This document shows positions 1 to 11,575 of a DNA stretch of 64,000 nucleotides, piece after piece. The DNA lies in the NCBI GenBank assembly GCA_001600415.1, contig BCJX01000004.1, forward strand, positions 1,011,689 to 1,075,688, given 5' to 3'. The position numbers were made by a program, and so were the translations under genes. Every line of letters begins with the position of its first letter. Position 1 is the stretch's first letter. The stretch comes from Pascua guehoae. Taxonomy: Eukaryota; Basidiomycota; Tremellomycetes; Trichosporonales; Trichosporonaceae. The notes below the pieces were generated by a model, which did not search any database, was not told where the DNA came from, and was given only the letters and a program-made list of their open reading frames with translations.

Positions 1-279
1 CAGCGTGCGATGGGCGGAGGGAGGGATCCTCCTGATCCTCGTGCTGCGCGTCAGTGCCCCAGTCCCAGTGGGTGGCATCGCCGGCCTGTGTCCGCGTCGC
101 GTGCCCGGCGTGCTCCCGCGCGTGTCGCGCATCAGTGTGCGCTGTAGCGCGTACGCTGTCCGCCTCGTGGGTCTAGGCGCCGAGCACGGGGTGATGAGCA
201 GGCAATGTGCACCACCTCCCGCCGAGCACACGGTCACGGTCACATTCTGAATGTTTACGTTTGCGCCGACTAACTCCAG

Positions 280-1325
280 AACACGGCATCACGGGCGATG
301 TGCTGTGTGCGCTCGACAACGAGACGCTCGTCGACCTCGGCATGTCGTCGTTGGGCCACCGGCTTAATGTCCTCCGGAACGTGTTTGAGATTAAAAAGGA
401 GCAGGGGATAGAGATTTCAGAGGATGATTGGCGGCCACATGGTGAGTCTGCCTGGGTACCGNNNNNNNNNNNNNNNNNNNNNNNNNNNNNNNNNNNNNNN
501 NNNNNNNNNNNNNNNNNNNNNNNNNNNNNNNNNNNNNNNNNNNNNNNNNNNNNNNNNNNNNCCATACCCTTCCTCCCGACACGCCCCACGGTCCCCAGTT
601 CCAAAATGGCATGAATAGCCGCCATCCGCCCCCTCTTGTGTAGCTTTACAGTACCAGGGCGAATTTGCACCGGGTGTGGGAGCAGGATGGGCTTAATTTG
701 TTGTTTAGGCAGGGTGTTCCGCGTGAGTCTTGAGCAAGAGAGGAGGGGAGGGGAGGAGGAGGGGAGGAGGGGACGGGCAAAGGGGAGACCGGGATGGGAG
801 GCGGGATGAGCGGCGAAGAGGAGAGCGGAAGGCATTAGGAAGAGGGTTCGGACGGGAGGAAATTGGGGTTTGGCCTTTGGAGTTGGAGAGAGCAAGGAGC
901 AAGCAGGCTAGAACAAGGAGCAGGCATGCTGTTAGGCATGCTGTTCGACGGAGGAGAAGGGAGGCTGTTTGGTGTGTCTCGCGGGGCCCGCGTAGAGAGG
1001 ACAAGGTGGCGGCGAGTTGCGCGTGGGGGGCGTCACAGCTGCGCGCCGCCTACGCTGTCACGGCGGATAGGTGGCCAGGATGCGCGTAATGGTGCCCGTA
1101 GGGGCCGACTCCGCGCGACAGCAGTGGCGGGGCTTGCCATATGGCTGTATTTGCCGCCTGGCAGCTGGCTACAGTGCCAGTGACAACTTTGGGCTGGAAC
1201 GATTCTTGTGCCACTGTGCAAAGCAGTGACGCGCTTGCACTCGCGACGTAGGCGAGTACACTGGCGACCCAGGTTGCCGATGCCGTGTGTCGCTTGTGTG
1301 CATGGGGTGCCTACAACACTCCCCG

Positions 1326-1386
<61 letters not shown>

Positions 1387-3414
1387 AGCCCTTACTCCCC
1401 CCCCGCCACCCGCAGGGGCAGTGCTGACCCACAGAGGAGGTTGCCCTCGAAGCGATGGAAACCGCAGCGACCATCGAGCGGATGTGGAACCTCGTCCTGG
1501 ATCAGCAGGAGCGCCTCCTACAGCTCGAAAGGGACCACACGCGCCTGATCCGAGCCCTCCAGACGAGCGGCATCACACTACAAGGATTAACGCCGTCGAT
1601 TGTCGAGGACGCGGCGACGCCCACGACTGCGACCGGCGTGTCATACCAGTTTGACTCGCCAAGCCACATCACCTCTACCTCTGGCGGGCTGACACCACGA
1701 CCGCCGACGCTGGACCGGCTCGCGAGCACCGACTCTGTGCGCCAGGTCGCTCACCGCCACGCCCAGCGCTCGGACGGCCAGGGAACATCGTCGGCGCCGT
1801 TGCCGTCGTCTCCTATACCCCAAGTCGATCTCCACTCTACACCAGCACCCCCGGGCACCGCAGTCGCAGACGGGTCGCGCGCAAAGGCCGATGCGCACCA
1901 CCAGGCCAAATCGTTCCGCGTCACCATGGAAGATCCCTGCTGGAAGGTCTTGCCGGCCGCACTGAAAAAGTACAAGATCAACGACGATTGGAAGCAGTAT
2001 GCCCTCTTTATTTGTTTTGGTAATACGGGTGAGTCTCAACGGGTCTTGTCCGCGTGCGGGTGGACACGTGTGGACACGCGTGGACCACGTGTGGACGCGT
2101 GCTCGTTTCATCTCGTCCATGTGCATGCGTTCTGCACCGAGAGAAAGAGTCTGCTTCTTTTCTTCTCACCGCTTCTGCACCGAGTCCGCTTTTTCTTCTC
2201 GCCGCTTCTGCACCGAGTCCGCGTTTTGTTCTTCTCGTCCTTTCCTGTTTACCCACCTCGTGACGTCCCCGCCTCTGCGCCGCTCGCTCCTAGTGCTATG
2301 CGGTCCCCACTCGTCACCAGTGTCCATCTCCTCAATGCAACGCTAACGAACAGAACGCTGCCTGTCATACGACGAAAAGCCGCTGCTACTCTTCCAAAAG
2401 CTCAAGGAGAGCGGCCACCGGCCCGTGTTCATGCTCCGTCACATCCGCGACATCAAGTCGCCGATTGCCGTCGCCCAACAAAAGCAGGCCGTCAAGCTCG
2501 GTCTCCCACCCAACTCTACGACAGACTTACTACCCACGCTCGAGTCTACATCTGTATCACCCACCAAGCCGACCAACGCCGGCGCTGTACCAGGACGAAC
2601 ACCAGGCGAGGGCGCGTTCCCCGAGCTCCCCAGCCCAGGCATACCTGCCGAACGCACTGCACCGCAAACACCAGGCACTGTGATGGACAAGGACGGCAAC
2701 TCGCACAAGGTCACGTACGCGATTGCCATCTACCCATACGTGGCCGACCGGCAAGACGAGTTTGACGTTGCGGTCGGCGCAACGTTTGTCGTCATGTCCA
2801 AGGCCAAGGGGTGGTGGTTTGTCCAAAAGGACCGCAACGGCGCAGGCAATATCATTTCGGATCCATCAAAGTCGGCATGGGTGCCAGCGGGTGAGTCGGG
2901 ATAAGCAATAGATGCTTTTAATGACACGACTAACTCGCAGGATGTCTCCTCGAGCTTACCGCACCGGTCGCGAGCATGTCGCCCCAGTCATCAGACCGAA
3001 CGCCCAGCAAGGCGCTCCTCGCACCCGCCAATATCATGTCGTCGAGTTTCCCCGGAAATGTCCTCATGGACTACAAGGCAAAGGACGAAAACGAGCTCGA
3101 GCTCAAGGAAGGCGAGAAAGTGCGCGTGTACAAAAAGTACTGCCACTGGAGCTACAGGTGAGTCGGGCGATGTCTGCGGGCGTATCTGCAGGCGGGGGTT
3201 GTCTGCAGGCATGTGTGCAGGCCGAGGTTGTCTGACTCTCAGCATCAAAGAGGACACGGGCGAACGCGGCTGGGTCCCGGCATGGTTTATCGGCAAGCTG
3301 CCCGAGAGCTCTGCAAACGGCCACCACGGACACGGACACCCACGCGGAGCACACGGGTCGCCGGCCCCCGCGCCGCTCCCACCCACAACCGAGGAAAAGG
3401 AGGAGCTCAAGTAG
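280..3414 (+). CDS. STE50: Ste50/Ubc2-type MAPK adaptor (SAM, RA, two SH3), 5' end outside window
   Basis: Adaptor that links Ras/Cdc42-type signals to the Ste11 MAPKKK in pheromone and stress pathways. Exons read as 280-441, 1435-2028, 2354-2890, 2941-3157 and 3243-3414; phases agree at every junction, giving 559 visible residues. The first exon holds the C-terminal half of a SAM domain (HGITGDVLCAL to the GHRLNVLRNV helix). A coiled-coil-like stretch follows (RMWNLVLDQQERLLQLE), then a Ras-association domain split by intron 2 (SFRVTM ... KLKESGHRPVFMLRHIRD), and two SH3 domains ending in WVPAGCLLEL and WVPAWFIGKL. SAM-RA-SH3-SH3 is the basidiomycete Ubc2 layout; ascomycete Ste50 lacks the SH3 pair. 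Intron 1 (442-1434) is very long and contains an assembly gap and a poly-C run. The start codon and the first half of SAM lie upstream of, or unrecognised in, positions 1-279. Identity is firm. Confidence 0.9.
462..561. other. Assembly gap (100 N)
   Basis: Run of exactly 100 N inside intron 1 of STE50, so its true length is probably unknown. Exonic sequence on both sides joins in phase without needing anything from the gap, but a small exon hidden there cannot be excluded. Confidence 0.99.
1324..1386 (+). repeat. Poly-C tract, about 63 nt, in STE50 intron 1
   Basis: Essentially uninterrupted cytosine run about 50 nt before the acceptor at 1433-1434. It is the longest of several C-homopolymers in the window. 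Its exact length is likely to be unreliable in the assembly. Confidence 0.95.
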
Positions 3415-5962
3415 GCGCGGGGGCAGGCGCCGTAGTTAATCGCAGAGTCTTGTACTGTACACGTATGCAGTGAGTGTGAGCGCGTGGGGGCCAGTGTGGG
3501 CGGTGAGCTGGCGTGGGTGTGGGTTCGACACGCGAGATGTGCGAGCCAGGGTTTGGGCATGAGGCTTTGATTTTATGTATGCGCGTGTTGTCCATCGCCC
3601 AAAAACTCCAGCACAGGGGGTGTGTGAGGGTGTTCAAAGGGAATGCGAAAGGCAGGGATGCCGCGGCATGCACATATTGCTCCAGAGCTTGGACCTTGCA
3701 CTAGTTTGCAGGAGCGACCAGTCTTGCGCCACTTCTCGTCCCTTTCACAATTCTCTCTGTCCTCGTTACATCCGGCATGTGCGCCGCCACAGACTCGGAA
3801 GCTGTAGTGGCCGGCAGCTAGGATCAAAACGGATGCAAGGCCGGAGGCGTCACGGCAAGTCTAGTGAACAGGAACAAGAAGGAAAGAAGCCGGTGGTAGC
3901 TGGACGCTGGCAACTGGTGGCACTTGGCAGGTGGGGTGGGGTCAACTGGCAGGGAGCAACTCTCGGAGCCGCCAGGATGAAAGGGAACATAAGGCAGTCT
4001 GGCGCGAACACGAGCAAGAACAGGCAAGGAAGATGGCCCAGAAGCTGGTGCTAACTGCAAGCTGGAAACTGGCGGCTGGGGTCAACTGCAAGCTGTGGTG
4101 GCCCGGGCCAACTACAGTACTGTAGCCCCTGCGGCCAACTCTTGGAATCGGCGGAATGCCGGATGTCGCCAAGCAGGTCCACGGTCGGCCAAAGGGACCA
4201 AACCAAACCTTGTTCGTCTCTGGCTCGTGTTCTGTCTTCTGACTGGCCAACCTGCAACCTGGGCCATAAACAGCAATTTCATTGTACTGTAAACGCGCAG
4301 GATTCTGCGTCTGCGACCTGTGACAGGACCGGAGAGGGGTAGTGTTTGGCCAATATCAGAGCAGATTGAGATGATTAATAACGGCCCAAACAACACGACT
4401 GGGTGTCTTGTGTGGGTGTCTGTGGCACTGTGACAGGACGGCATGTTACCTTCTGACGTGTGACAGCAGTCGTGTTTTCGCGTGTTGATGGCGGCTTACA
4501 GTCACTTGCGTTCTTGATGACCTGCAGATGGACCACACCGGAGCTAGGACCCAAAGCGGTGCTGAAACGGTCACCTGACGATTGGAGTGATGGATAGTTC
4601 CTGGGCAAGAAGGTGGGTAACGCAAGCCCGCACGCTAGGACAAGGCAGTCTCGTCTTGGCACAGTGCACGGTGTATCGAAAAAAAAAAGTCACAAGACTG
4701 CCACAGTAAGCTCGGGCCCCATGGTCTGTGGACAGGTACAGTATGTGGGGTGTAACAAGCAGGAAACAGCAGTAGTGGTAGTGTGCACTTGATGTGCCAT
4801 TGAATTGGTCTCGAGTGTCCATGCGCACTTGAGACCGGGCTCAAAGTGGCACTACTACTGTACTCTCAATTGGGGGCACACTGGCATGCACCTGTACCGT
4901 ATTGTACCGCATGCACAATGCGGTGCTGAAACGGTCAGATGACACGAGTGGGGCTGGAGTAAGTACTGTGGTCATGTTCGTGTGCGTCCCCCGGCTTGCT
5001 TTGCTTGGCGCACGCAAGAGTCGTTCTGGATCCAGGTAGCCAGGTACCCGCAGGTCGGCAACCTAGTCGGACGGATGCCGCTCGAGTCGGTATGCGTACA
5101 CAAGTGTGGCACCTGGACCTGTATACCCTGCTTCCGCGCCGTCGCTCGGAACACCGGAGCGGCAGCGGGCATGCATCCCCGCAAATGACTATGCTTATTC
5201 GACCGCTGTTCCCTGCGCGTGTGGCGTGGCGGAACCGGCGCAAGCGGCTGAAGCGAGCCACAGGTGCAGTTCGAGAACCAGCTACTAGTCATGTCGGGCG
5301 TGCCTCTGAGAAAGCGCATACCAGGTGCCTCGGATGGCATCCGCCATACTGTACTTATCCGCAGCTGATACTGATCATGATTAGGAATTTCCTCATGACT
5401 GACCCTGAGTACTGATGCTGGTGCGCCAGCCACCATCCGCAGCGGCCATGTCACACTACTGGCCGCTGGTGCGCCGCCTGCATCCGTGCTATCCGTGGTA
5501 TCCGACCCGCTGTGCGTTTTCCGCGACCTCGACCTCGACCCCTCGGCCTCTTGCAGACTTTGCTCTTGTCGTTGGACTGTGTGCTCGGGACTTGGGCCAC
5601 TTGGGCCACCTAGGCAACCTGGGCCTGCTCACCCGGTCTTGGGTCTTGGCGTTTGCCCCTTGAGTCGTCGATGCACGGGCCGGCTGCATGGTGCCAAATG
5701 TGCTGAAGACTGGCTGCTCCCCCGGCTTGGCATTTGTTGCGTTCTGTTCACGATACGAGGGCCGCCCAGTCAAGTTGCATCCTGCTGCAACGAGTCCTTT
5801 GGGACCGAGGGGGGGCCCGAGGACGCCGAGGGACGGATGAGTTGTACAAATAGCACCGGCGCCAACGCTCGTCTCGCGCCCGCTTTGTCGTGTCTATCAT
5901 CTGGCAGCTGGCAGTCTACACAAAACTCCCCCTTCGACACGCCAACTAGGTAGGACCCCGCT
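3415..5962. other. Intergenic, 2.5 kb, no gene recognised
   Basis: Downstream of STE50 and upstream of the GPI-protein gene. Short open frames on both strands have no coherent splice structure or recognisable domain. The only repeat noticed is an exact 18-nt direct repeat (GCGGTGCTGAAACGGTCA) at 4556-4573 and 4920-4937. Confidence 0.6.
4556..4937 (+). repeat. Pair of 18-nt direct repeats
   Basis: The identical 18-mer GCGGTGCTGAAACGGTCA occurs at 4556-4573 and 4920-4937 in otherwise non-repetitive intergenic DNA. Weak similarity continues for about 20 nt (GTGATGGA versus GGGCTGGA). No element structure is evident. Confidence 0.6.
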
Positions 5963-7763
5963 ATGCTCGGCGCCTCGTTCACACCCCTCGTCGCGCTCGC
6001 GGCACTCGCGCTCGCGCTCCGGGCCCGCGCGGAAGACTTTCTCCCATTCTCAGACCTCCGCCCCATCCTCAGGGGGCCCGAGAACGCCCGCGACGCCCGC
6101 TCGTCAAACCTCACCCACGCCGACCCGGGGAGCCTCAACGCCCTCGTCCTCGGGGACATTTTGCTCGGCCTCGGCGTCGCCCTCGGCAAGCGGCAGTATA
6201 CGTGCAACAATCCCGCCCACGTGCCCTGCCCAGACTATAGCGGGTGCAAGCCCTCGGGCGCGCAGTGCTGCGGTAATGGTGCGTCGAGTCTGACGAGGGC
6301 TGTGGTGTGGTTTGTTCTTCGAGCTTACATGGCAGGGAGGTACTGCAACGTCGGAAACTATTGCCTCCAGGTGGGTATTTGTCTCTTCTGGGCAACACAC
6401 AGCCCCGCACCCCGCACTCGGTAACCCCGCACCCCGCACCCCGCAACCCCACGACCCGTAACCCCCAACCTCGCTGCCCTGCTCGCTACCCTGCACCGCA
6501 TCACTCCCCCCGTTATTCCCCACGGGCCGAGGCTAATAAACACCCGCGCGACGCCGCTAACCATACCAGGGCGGCGGATGCTGTCCGAACGGCAAGACAT
6601 GCTACGGGGGCAGGTGGTGCGACGACGCCGGGTACGTGCCGTGCGGCGGCGGCCTCGACTGGTGTACGACCCCCGGCGCGACGTGCTGTACAACCGGCAA
6701 CCGTGAGTCGGTCGGCTGCCATGTGCACCACACCGCGTCAGCGGGGGTGGGCGCGTCTTTGGATGGTAGAGTACAGTATGGCTGACCTGCGCCAGGCGTA
6801 GCGTGTAAATCGGGGTAAGTCGTGCCATTTGCAGGCTGGCAGCGGGGCGACCAACAAAACACGCCGAACTCAACTCCCCCCCCCCCCCCCCACTTCCACC
6901 GCGGGAGCATGTGTTCTAGTCCCGGGTACGCTGCGCCATTGCTCACGATCGCAGCTCTCGGTGCTCGATTTATGAAGAAACGGGCGCCACGTGCTGCTGC
7001 CCCAACGGCAAAAAGTGCTACGGGCCCGATTGCTACTACTGCAACTACGCCGGCGACGTGCCGTGCGGCACGGTTGGCAACTATTTCGGCTGTAAGCCTG
7101 GTGACGCCCAGTGCTGTTCCAGTGAGTTGCGCGCTTCTAGTGTTTGTTTGGTGGACTTTTCAGAATGGTTCACAGTGCTGATACTGTATCTCAAGACGGA
7201 AAATACTGCGACGCCGGGTAAGTTCTGCGACAAGCACGGGGTGTACAGCAGCGCCTTTGGAGCTGACAGGCAGGACGTACTGCGTAGTTGGGGGCGGCTG
7301 CTGCCGGAACGGCCAGGTGTGCTCGGCCGCCGGTGGCGGTGGCGGATGTAAGCAACAAAACCTCGCTGTGCTCGATGACTGACAAGCAGACACGACGACG
7401 CGGTACACGAGCTGGTGGTACTCGTACACATACACCTACTTCCAGACGACGCGGACGTACACGGACCGCCTCCTGACCACCACCTACGTCCAGCCCGCGA
7501 CGACACTCACGACCGACGCGCCCACGCGCCCCACCGATACCCAACTTGCCCTCCCGGACGACCTGGGGATCGACCCCGAGACCAGCACCACGTCGTCGCG
7601 GTCGCTCGGCTTGCCCACCAGCGCGGCAGCCATCGGCAGCGCCTCCGCCTCCGGCGGCTCCGGCGGCATTCCTCTAGCTGCCGCTGCGGGTGCGTTTGCG
7701 GTCACGCCCCGGTCGTCGGGTTGGCTCGGCGTGTGTGGCGCACTCGTCGCGCTTGTGGTGTGA
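5963..7763 (+). CDS. Secreted cysteine-rich GPI-anchored surface protein, eight exons
   Basis: Predicted 379-residue wall or surface protein of unknown function. Exons: 5963-6278, 6336-6370, 6570-6702, 6796-6814, 6955-7121, 7196-7217, 7274-7347, 7390-7763; phases match at all seven junctions. It begins with a signal peptide (residues 1-23, leucine/alanine rich). A KR dibasic Kex2-like site at about residue 75 comes just before the first cysteine block. The centre is a repeated cysteine module (patterns such as VPCxxxxxC, ATCC and CCPNGKxCYG occurring two or three times). A Thr/Tyr-rich mucin-like stretch follows, and a short hydrophobic C-terminus (GWLGVCGALVALVV) fits a GPI-addition signal. 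Three internal exons are only 35, 19 and 22 nt, yet each restores the cysteine spacing, which supports the model. No enzymatic family was recognised; a role in adhesion or wall structure is inference. Confidence 0.82.
6873..6892 (+). repeat. Poly-C tract in intron 4 of the GPI-protein gene
   Basis: Run of about 15-18 C within intron 6815-6954, about 65 nt before the acceptor. It belongs to the set of C-homopolymers in sense-strand introns of this window. Confidence 0.85.
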
Positions 7764-8140
7764 GGATTGCGAATATATTAGTACAAGTGGAACGAACGGG
7801 ACGTTTATCGCCGTCCGAGAGTGCCAGGGTGGTATTTTGTGAGGACGTTGGGGAAGCTATTTTTTTTTGTCGAGGACGGAGGACGTTGGGGAACAGAACG
7901 TATAGTAGTTGTCTCGGCTTGTGGCTCATGGCAGAACTACGAGTACAGCTTTGTCGGTTGCTGCATGTTATGAAAATTAATGACACGGATCAAGATGGGG
8001 ACAGAAGAGCGTTTCTGGAAAACTAATGGGACGAATCAAGATGGGAGTACAGAAAGAGCGTTTCTGGAACCCTCTGGTCCGAAAGGATAACGAATCGGAC
8101 AACTCACTGCTCGGCATAATGTCGCGCCTTTGGGTGCCAT

Positions 8141-8218
8141 GCTGCACTCCACTGTGAACTTTTGTCGCTGCACTCCACTGTGAACTTTTGTCGCTGCACC
8201 CCCCTGTGAACTTTTATC
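8141..8218 (+). repeat. 26-bp tandem repeat, three copies
   Basis: Unit GCTGCACTCCACTGTGAACT plus six bases. Copies lie at 8141-8166, 8167-8192 and 8193-8218; the first two are identical and the third has small substitutions. Confidence 0.9.
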
Positions 8219-9036
8219 TGTTGGCGGAGCGATAGAGCCTTGGTTGTGCCTGCCATTATCCATAAAAGAGTACGTGGCAGCCTCAAAATGCGTGACAGCC
8301 GAGAGCATGAACGACCGAGAGCGATAAAGATTATAACTCTTCAATGTGCCTCGGTGGACACTGCAGCAGCGGAGCGCGGATGCGCCCGAGTTTGTGGCAA
8401 CAGAGTTTGTGGCAGCCGCAGCCCAAAATGGCAAAAATGCCTCTGGCACGCAGAACTCCAGCGAATGCAGCAATCGTGAGCCGACTCCGAAATGGATATT
8501 GACAAGCTCAGGGATGTACAATACAGTGCCTACGGTATGTATCATGTTTGAGTTGGGGAGGGGGGGGACAGCGGAAAGAGAAACCTTGGGGGAAACGAAA
8601 CAAAGGACATGAGTCATTGCCCTTGTTGCCGTGACAACAAATGAACCAGTGCCAAGGAACGTCCCAGGATTGCAGGAACCAGGTTACTCTGATCGCAGGA
8701 ACCTCAAACCCCAGGTTACATACATCCAGACCTTATCTACGGCGGTATGGTATGCGTCCACCGCCCCGGCCACCTGCCGGCCACCTACACACCACCCAAC
8801 GTCCTCGCTCGGTGCACGCCATTATTGCATTTGCTGCATTCTTCGAATCCGGGGTCCCAGCAGACCCAACTGGAATGACGAGTTTATCTCTGCCCTTGGC
8901 AGCGGATTCCGCTCTCCGCGCCTCGTGATCGCATCAAGCCTCGTCTTGGCGACCGCTGCTCTTCGGCACCCGGCGTGCCCCGGGCACCACATACGCTTCC
9001 GCGGCCGTCGCCCCCACGTCCATGCCGGTCCATGTC

Positions 9037-9253
9037 CAGCCGACGACGGCATGCAGAGCCAATTTGTCTCGAGCCGAGTGCCGCATATCCAAGCGCACCA
9101 AGCTTGTCGCTGTCACAAGGCCGAAGGAGCGGAGAGTCCGAAGATTAGATCATGCTCCAGTCGACATGACGTCGGCGAGACGTTCTCGCGCACTAGGTAG
9201 ACCGAGGACGAGGACGTGGGCATTGGATTGGCTCTGCATGCCGTCGTCGGCTG
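9037..9253. repeat. Perfect 27-bp inverted repeat with 163-bp spacer
   Basis: The left arm 9037-9063 (core GACGACGGCATGCAGAGCC) is exactly reverse-complementary to 9227-9253. The 163-bp spacer has no coding signal. The arms could be terminal repeats of a small non-autonomous element or the stem of a hairpin. No flanking target duplication was identified. Confidence 0.8.
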
Positions 9254-9470
9254 ACGAAAATCCAAGCAATCCAAGCAAATACCAGCAAATGCGTAAAATG
9301 CCAGCCGTGTCGGCCATCTCTTCGCTACGAGTCCGAGCCCGTCCACGCCGGGTCTTCGCATGCCGTACCACTCCACCACCCCGATGATCGGTGCGAAACC
9401 GTGTTCTTAATCCGCAGACGTCTCTGACTAGTGATCAGCTGACACTCTACCGCACAGAACCCGTCGCAAC

Positions 9471-9478
9471 ATAAAAGA
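9471..9478 (+). promoter_or_regulatory. TATA-like element of the lectin gene
   Basis: ATAAAAGA about 55 nt upstream of the lectin ATG, at a spacing suitable for a TATA box with a short 5' UTR. Promoter function is inferred from position and sequence only. Confidence 0.5.
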
Positions 9479-9530
9479 GGGCAGTTCCCAACCCCCCGGG
9501 CTCGTCATTCCCAACTCCAAACTACTCACC

Positions 9531-10404
9531 ATGCACTTGCTCACCCTCTCGCTCACCTTTGCCGCGGCCACCGCAGCCCCCATGCCGCAGGACGACGGCG
9601 GCGACCCGGACCCGTCGACGTTTGCCGCGCCCCTGTGGTACTCGATCCGGCCCGAGGAGAATCTCGAGGTCTGTGTCGACGTGCCGTTTGGTAATAATAC
9701 GGCTGGGAACCCCATCCAGCTGTGAGTCACGGCAGTTGGGCGGGGGACACGGGACACGACACACTCTAGGCGGGGGCGCAAGGGAGGAGGGCAAGGGAGG
9801 GAGTCAGGGGGCAGGGGCTGACGCACAGGTGGGAATGCAACGGCAACTTCCAGCAGCGGTTCAAGCTCGACAACAGCGGCGAGTTTGAGCTGTGGCCGTT
9901 TGGCTCCGTGTCGTGCATGAAGAGCTCGGGCGGGAATGCTCCGCGTGTGTATTTGTGTTTGCTCGCTGGGCGAATGCTGACCTCTGCGATGGGTGCCGCG
10001 CGCCATTACATTCCATTTCCCTCCCTCAACCTCATCCTCAACCTCATTCTCGTTCCCCTCTCCCTCGCCCTCATTCCCATTCCCCTCCCTCTCCCACTTG
10101 CCCCTCCCCCACCCTCATCCCCATCCTCATCCCCAATATCATTCCCAAATCCCAGACCACGACGGCGAACCCGTCGTCGCCGGCCCCTGCAGCACCACCA
10201 ACCCCCAGCGCTGGGTCCGCAACGGAAACCATCTCGAGAGTAAGCCCCCCCCCCCCCCCCAACTCGCGCTCACCTCCAGCGGGCGACTTCTGCCTCGACC
10301 GCCCATGGGGCCACACGGCCGACGGGACGCAGCTGTGGCTCTGGACGTGTGGCGGGACGAATCCGAATCAGCGGTGGACGCTCGTGCCCGAGTATCGTCC
10401 ATAG
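9531..10404 (+). CDS. Small secreted R-type (ricin-B-fold) lectin domain protein
   Basis: Predicted 171-residue extracellular carbohydrate-binding protein. Exons 9531-9721, 9829-9944, 10156-10239 and 10280-10404, in phase throughout. A signal peptide (MHLLTLSLTFAAATAAP) comes first. A single beta-trefoil-type domain follows, recognisable by Q-x-W/F repeats: NFQQRFKL, NPQRWVRNG and NPNQRWTLV. Typical hallmarks DFCLDRP and GTQLWLWTCGG also appear. It is a lone lectin domain with no attached enzyme or toxic chain. Intron 3 contains a poly-C run. It probably acts outside the cell in glycan recognition; the ligand cannot be read from sequence. Confidence 0.87.
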
Positions 10405-11575
10405 CGACACTTCCCCATACGTTCGTCGCCCACACCCCACACGTTCGCCCACACGCGAGATTCGCCCACACTGACGACATTCAGTATCAGTATCAGTATC
10501 CTTTTGCGCTACAAACGAGCGCGTCGTCCAGGCTCAGTCAAAAAGCTAAAACCAAACCCAACGCACTGGAATCATTGTCCCTTTGTCAACCAGTCGAAAT
10601 CAGAAAAAAGAAAAGAAAAAACACCAGAAAGCTTTATTTGCGTCTCAGTGGACAGCGCTGGGACCAAGAGAGAGACCTAATTAGCGTAGACCCGCTGGGG
10701 CTGGTAGGATGAATATTGTGACTGTGGGGCGGGCATGGACCCGTACAGTGCAGCACAAAACGATGGGCACAAGTTGGAGTTGGGCAGAGTCGAACGACGT
10801 GAGGACTATTCTCGTGTGTTCTCAACCACCGAGCTGTTGGGCTTTGGAGATGCACTTGGATGAGGCACGAGGGCGCTTGCCTACACGCTCGGTGGGCATC
10901 TCTGTTCGTATATCGGTTTAGTATGTTGTCACTCGTGCTCGTGGGAGAGCGGAGGACTCTGCGACAGAGAGGCTGTGTTTACTTCTGGAGCCTGGCTCAG
11001 ACAGCCACGGCAGCAGCGAGATTGTCCCTGCCAAGTACCGTATGGCGATTGCGTTTCGAGATGGCAACTGCTCCAACAGGCTCCCTCGCTGCGCACAAGG
11101 CGATGGGCGGTGCAAGTTGGAATCTTGTGGTTGCCCGTCGTAAAGTCTCCTTTCAGTAGAGCCGACAGCACCCACCAGGTTCAGTGGTCCATCTCAGAGT
11201 CAAAAGCGGCGCAAGGCTCAGTGCAGCTTGTTGTAGCTGGTTGTGTTGAACGCTACTGTCAACGTTGAGATGATGAACGCTACTCTGCAGATTGACCTTT
11301 GCACGCACGGCAAACTCCAGAACACACACACGAGGCCACAAGGCGCAGCCTCGGGGGACAGCTGATGCAAAGTCTACATGCATGGTATGGGAATGCGAGG
11401 TAGGCTGCATGGGCCAACGCCCGCGACGCGGCGGGGCATCGAAAGGCGTGGTCGGCGGGAGCAAGCTGTGGTGCGTAAAGGAGCCTCCCGCGAGTGGGTG
11501 GAACGGAGGCTGTCACCGATGCGGCACTGGGGCGATGACCGCTACGTCCGGAAAGATGGAGACCGGCGTAGACCT
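10405..11575. other. Intergenic between convergent lectin and MED22 genes
   Basis: Holds the two 3' flanks. Some A-rich sequence at 10600-10625 is consistent with lectin 3' UTR or polyadenylation. No gene was recognised. Confidence 0.55.

Larger units (their letters stand above)
7764..9530. other. Intergenic, 1.8 kb, repeats but no gene
   Basis: Holds the 3' flank of the GPI-protein gene, a 26-bp tandem repeat (8141-8218), a perfect 27-bp inverted repeat (9037-9063 with 9227-9253) and the lectin promoter. Open frames here have no recognisable domain. Confidence 0.6.

Noticed and set aside
8141..8218. CRISPR-like direct repeats
   Set aside because: The copies are directly adjacent without spacers and the genome is clearly fungal.
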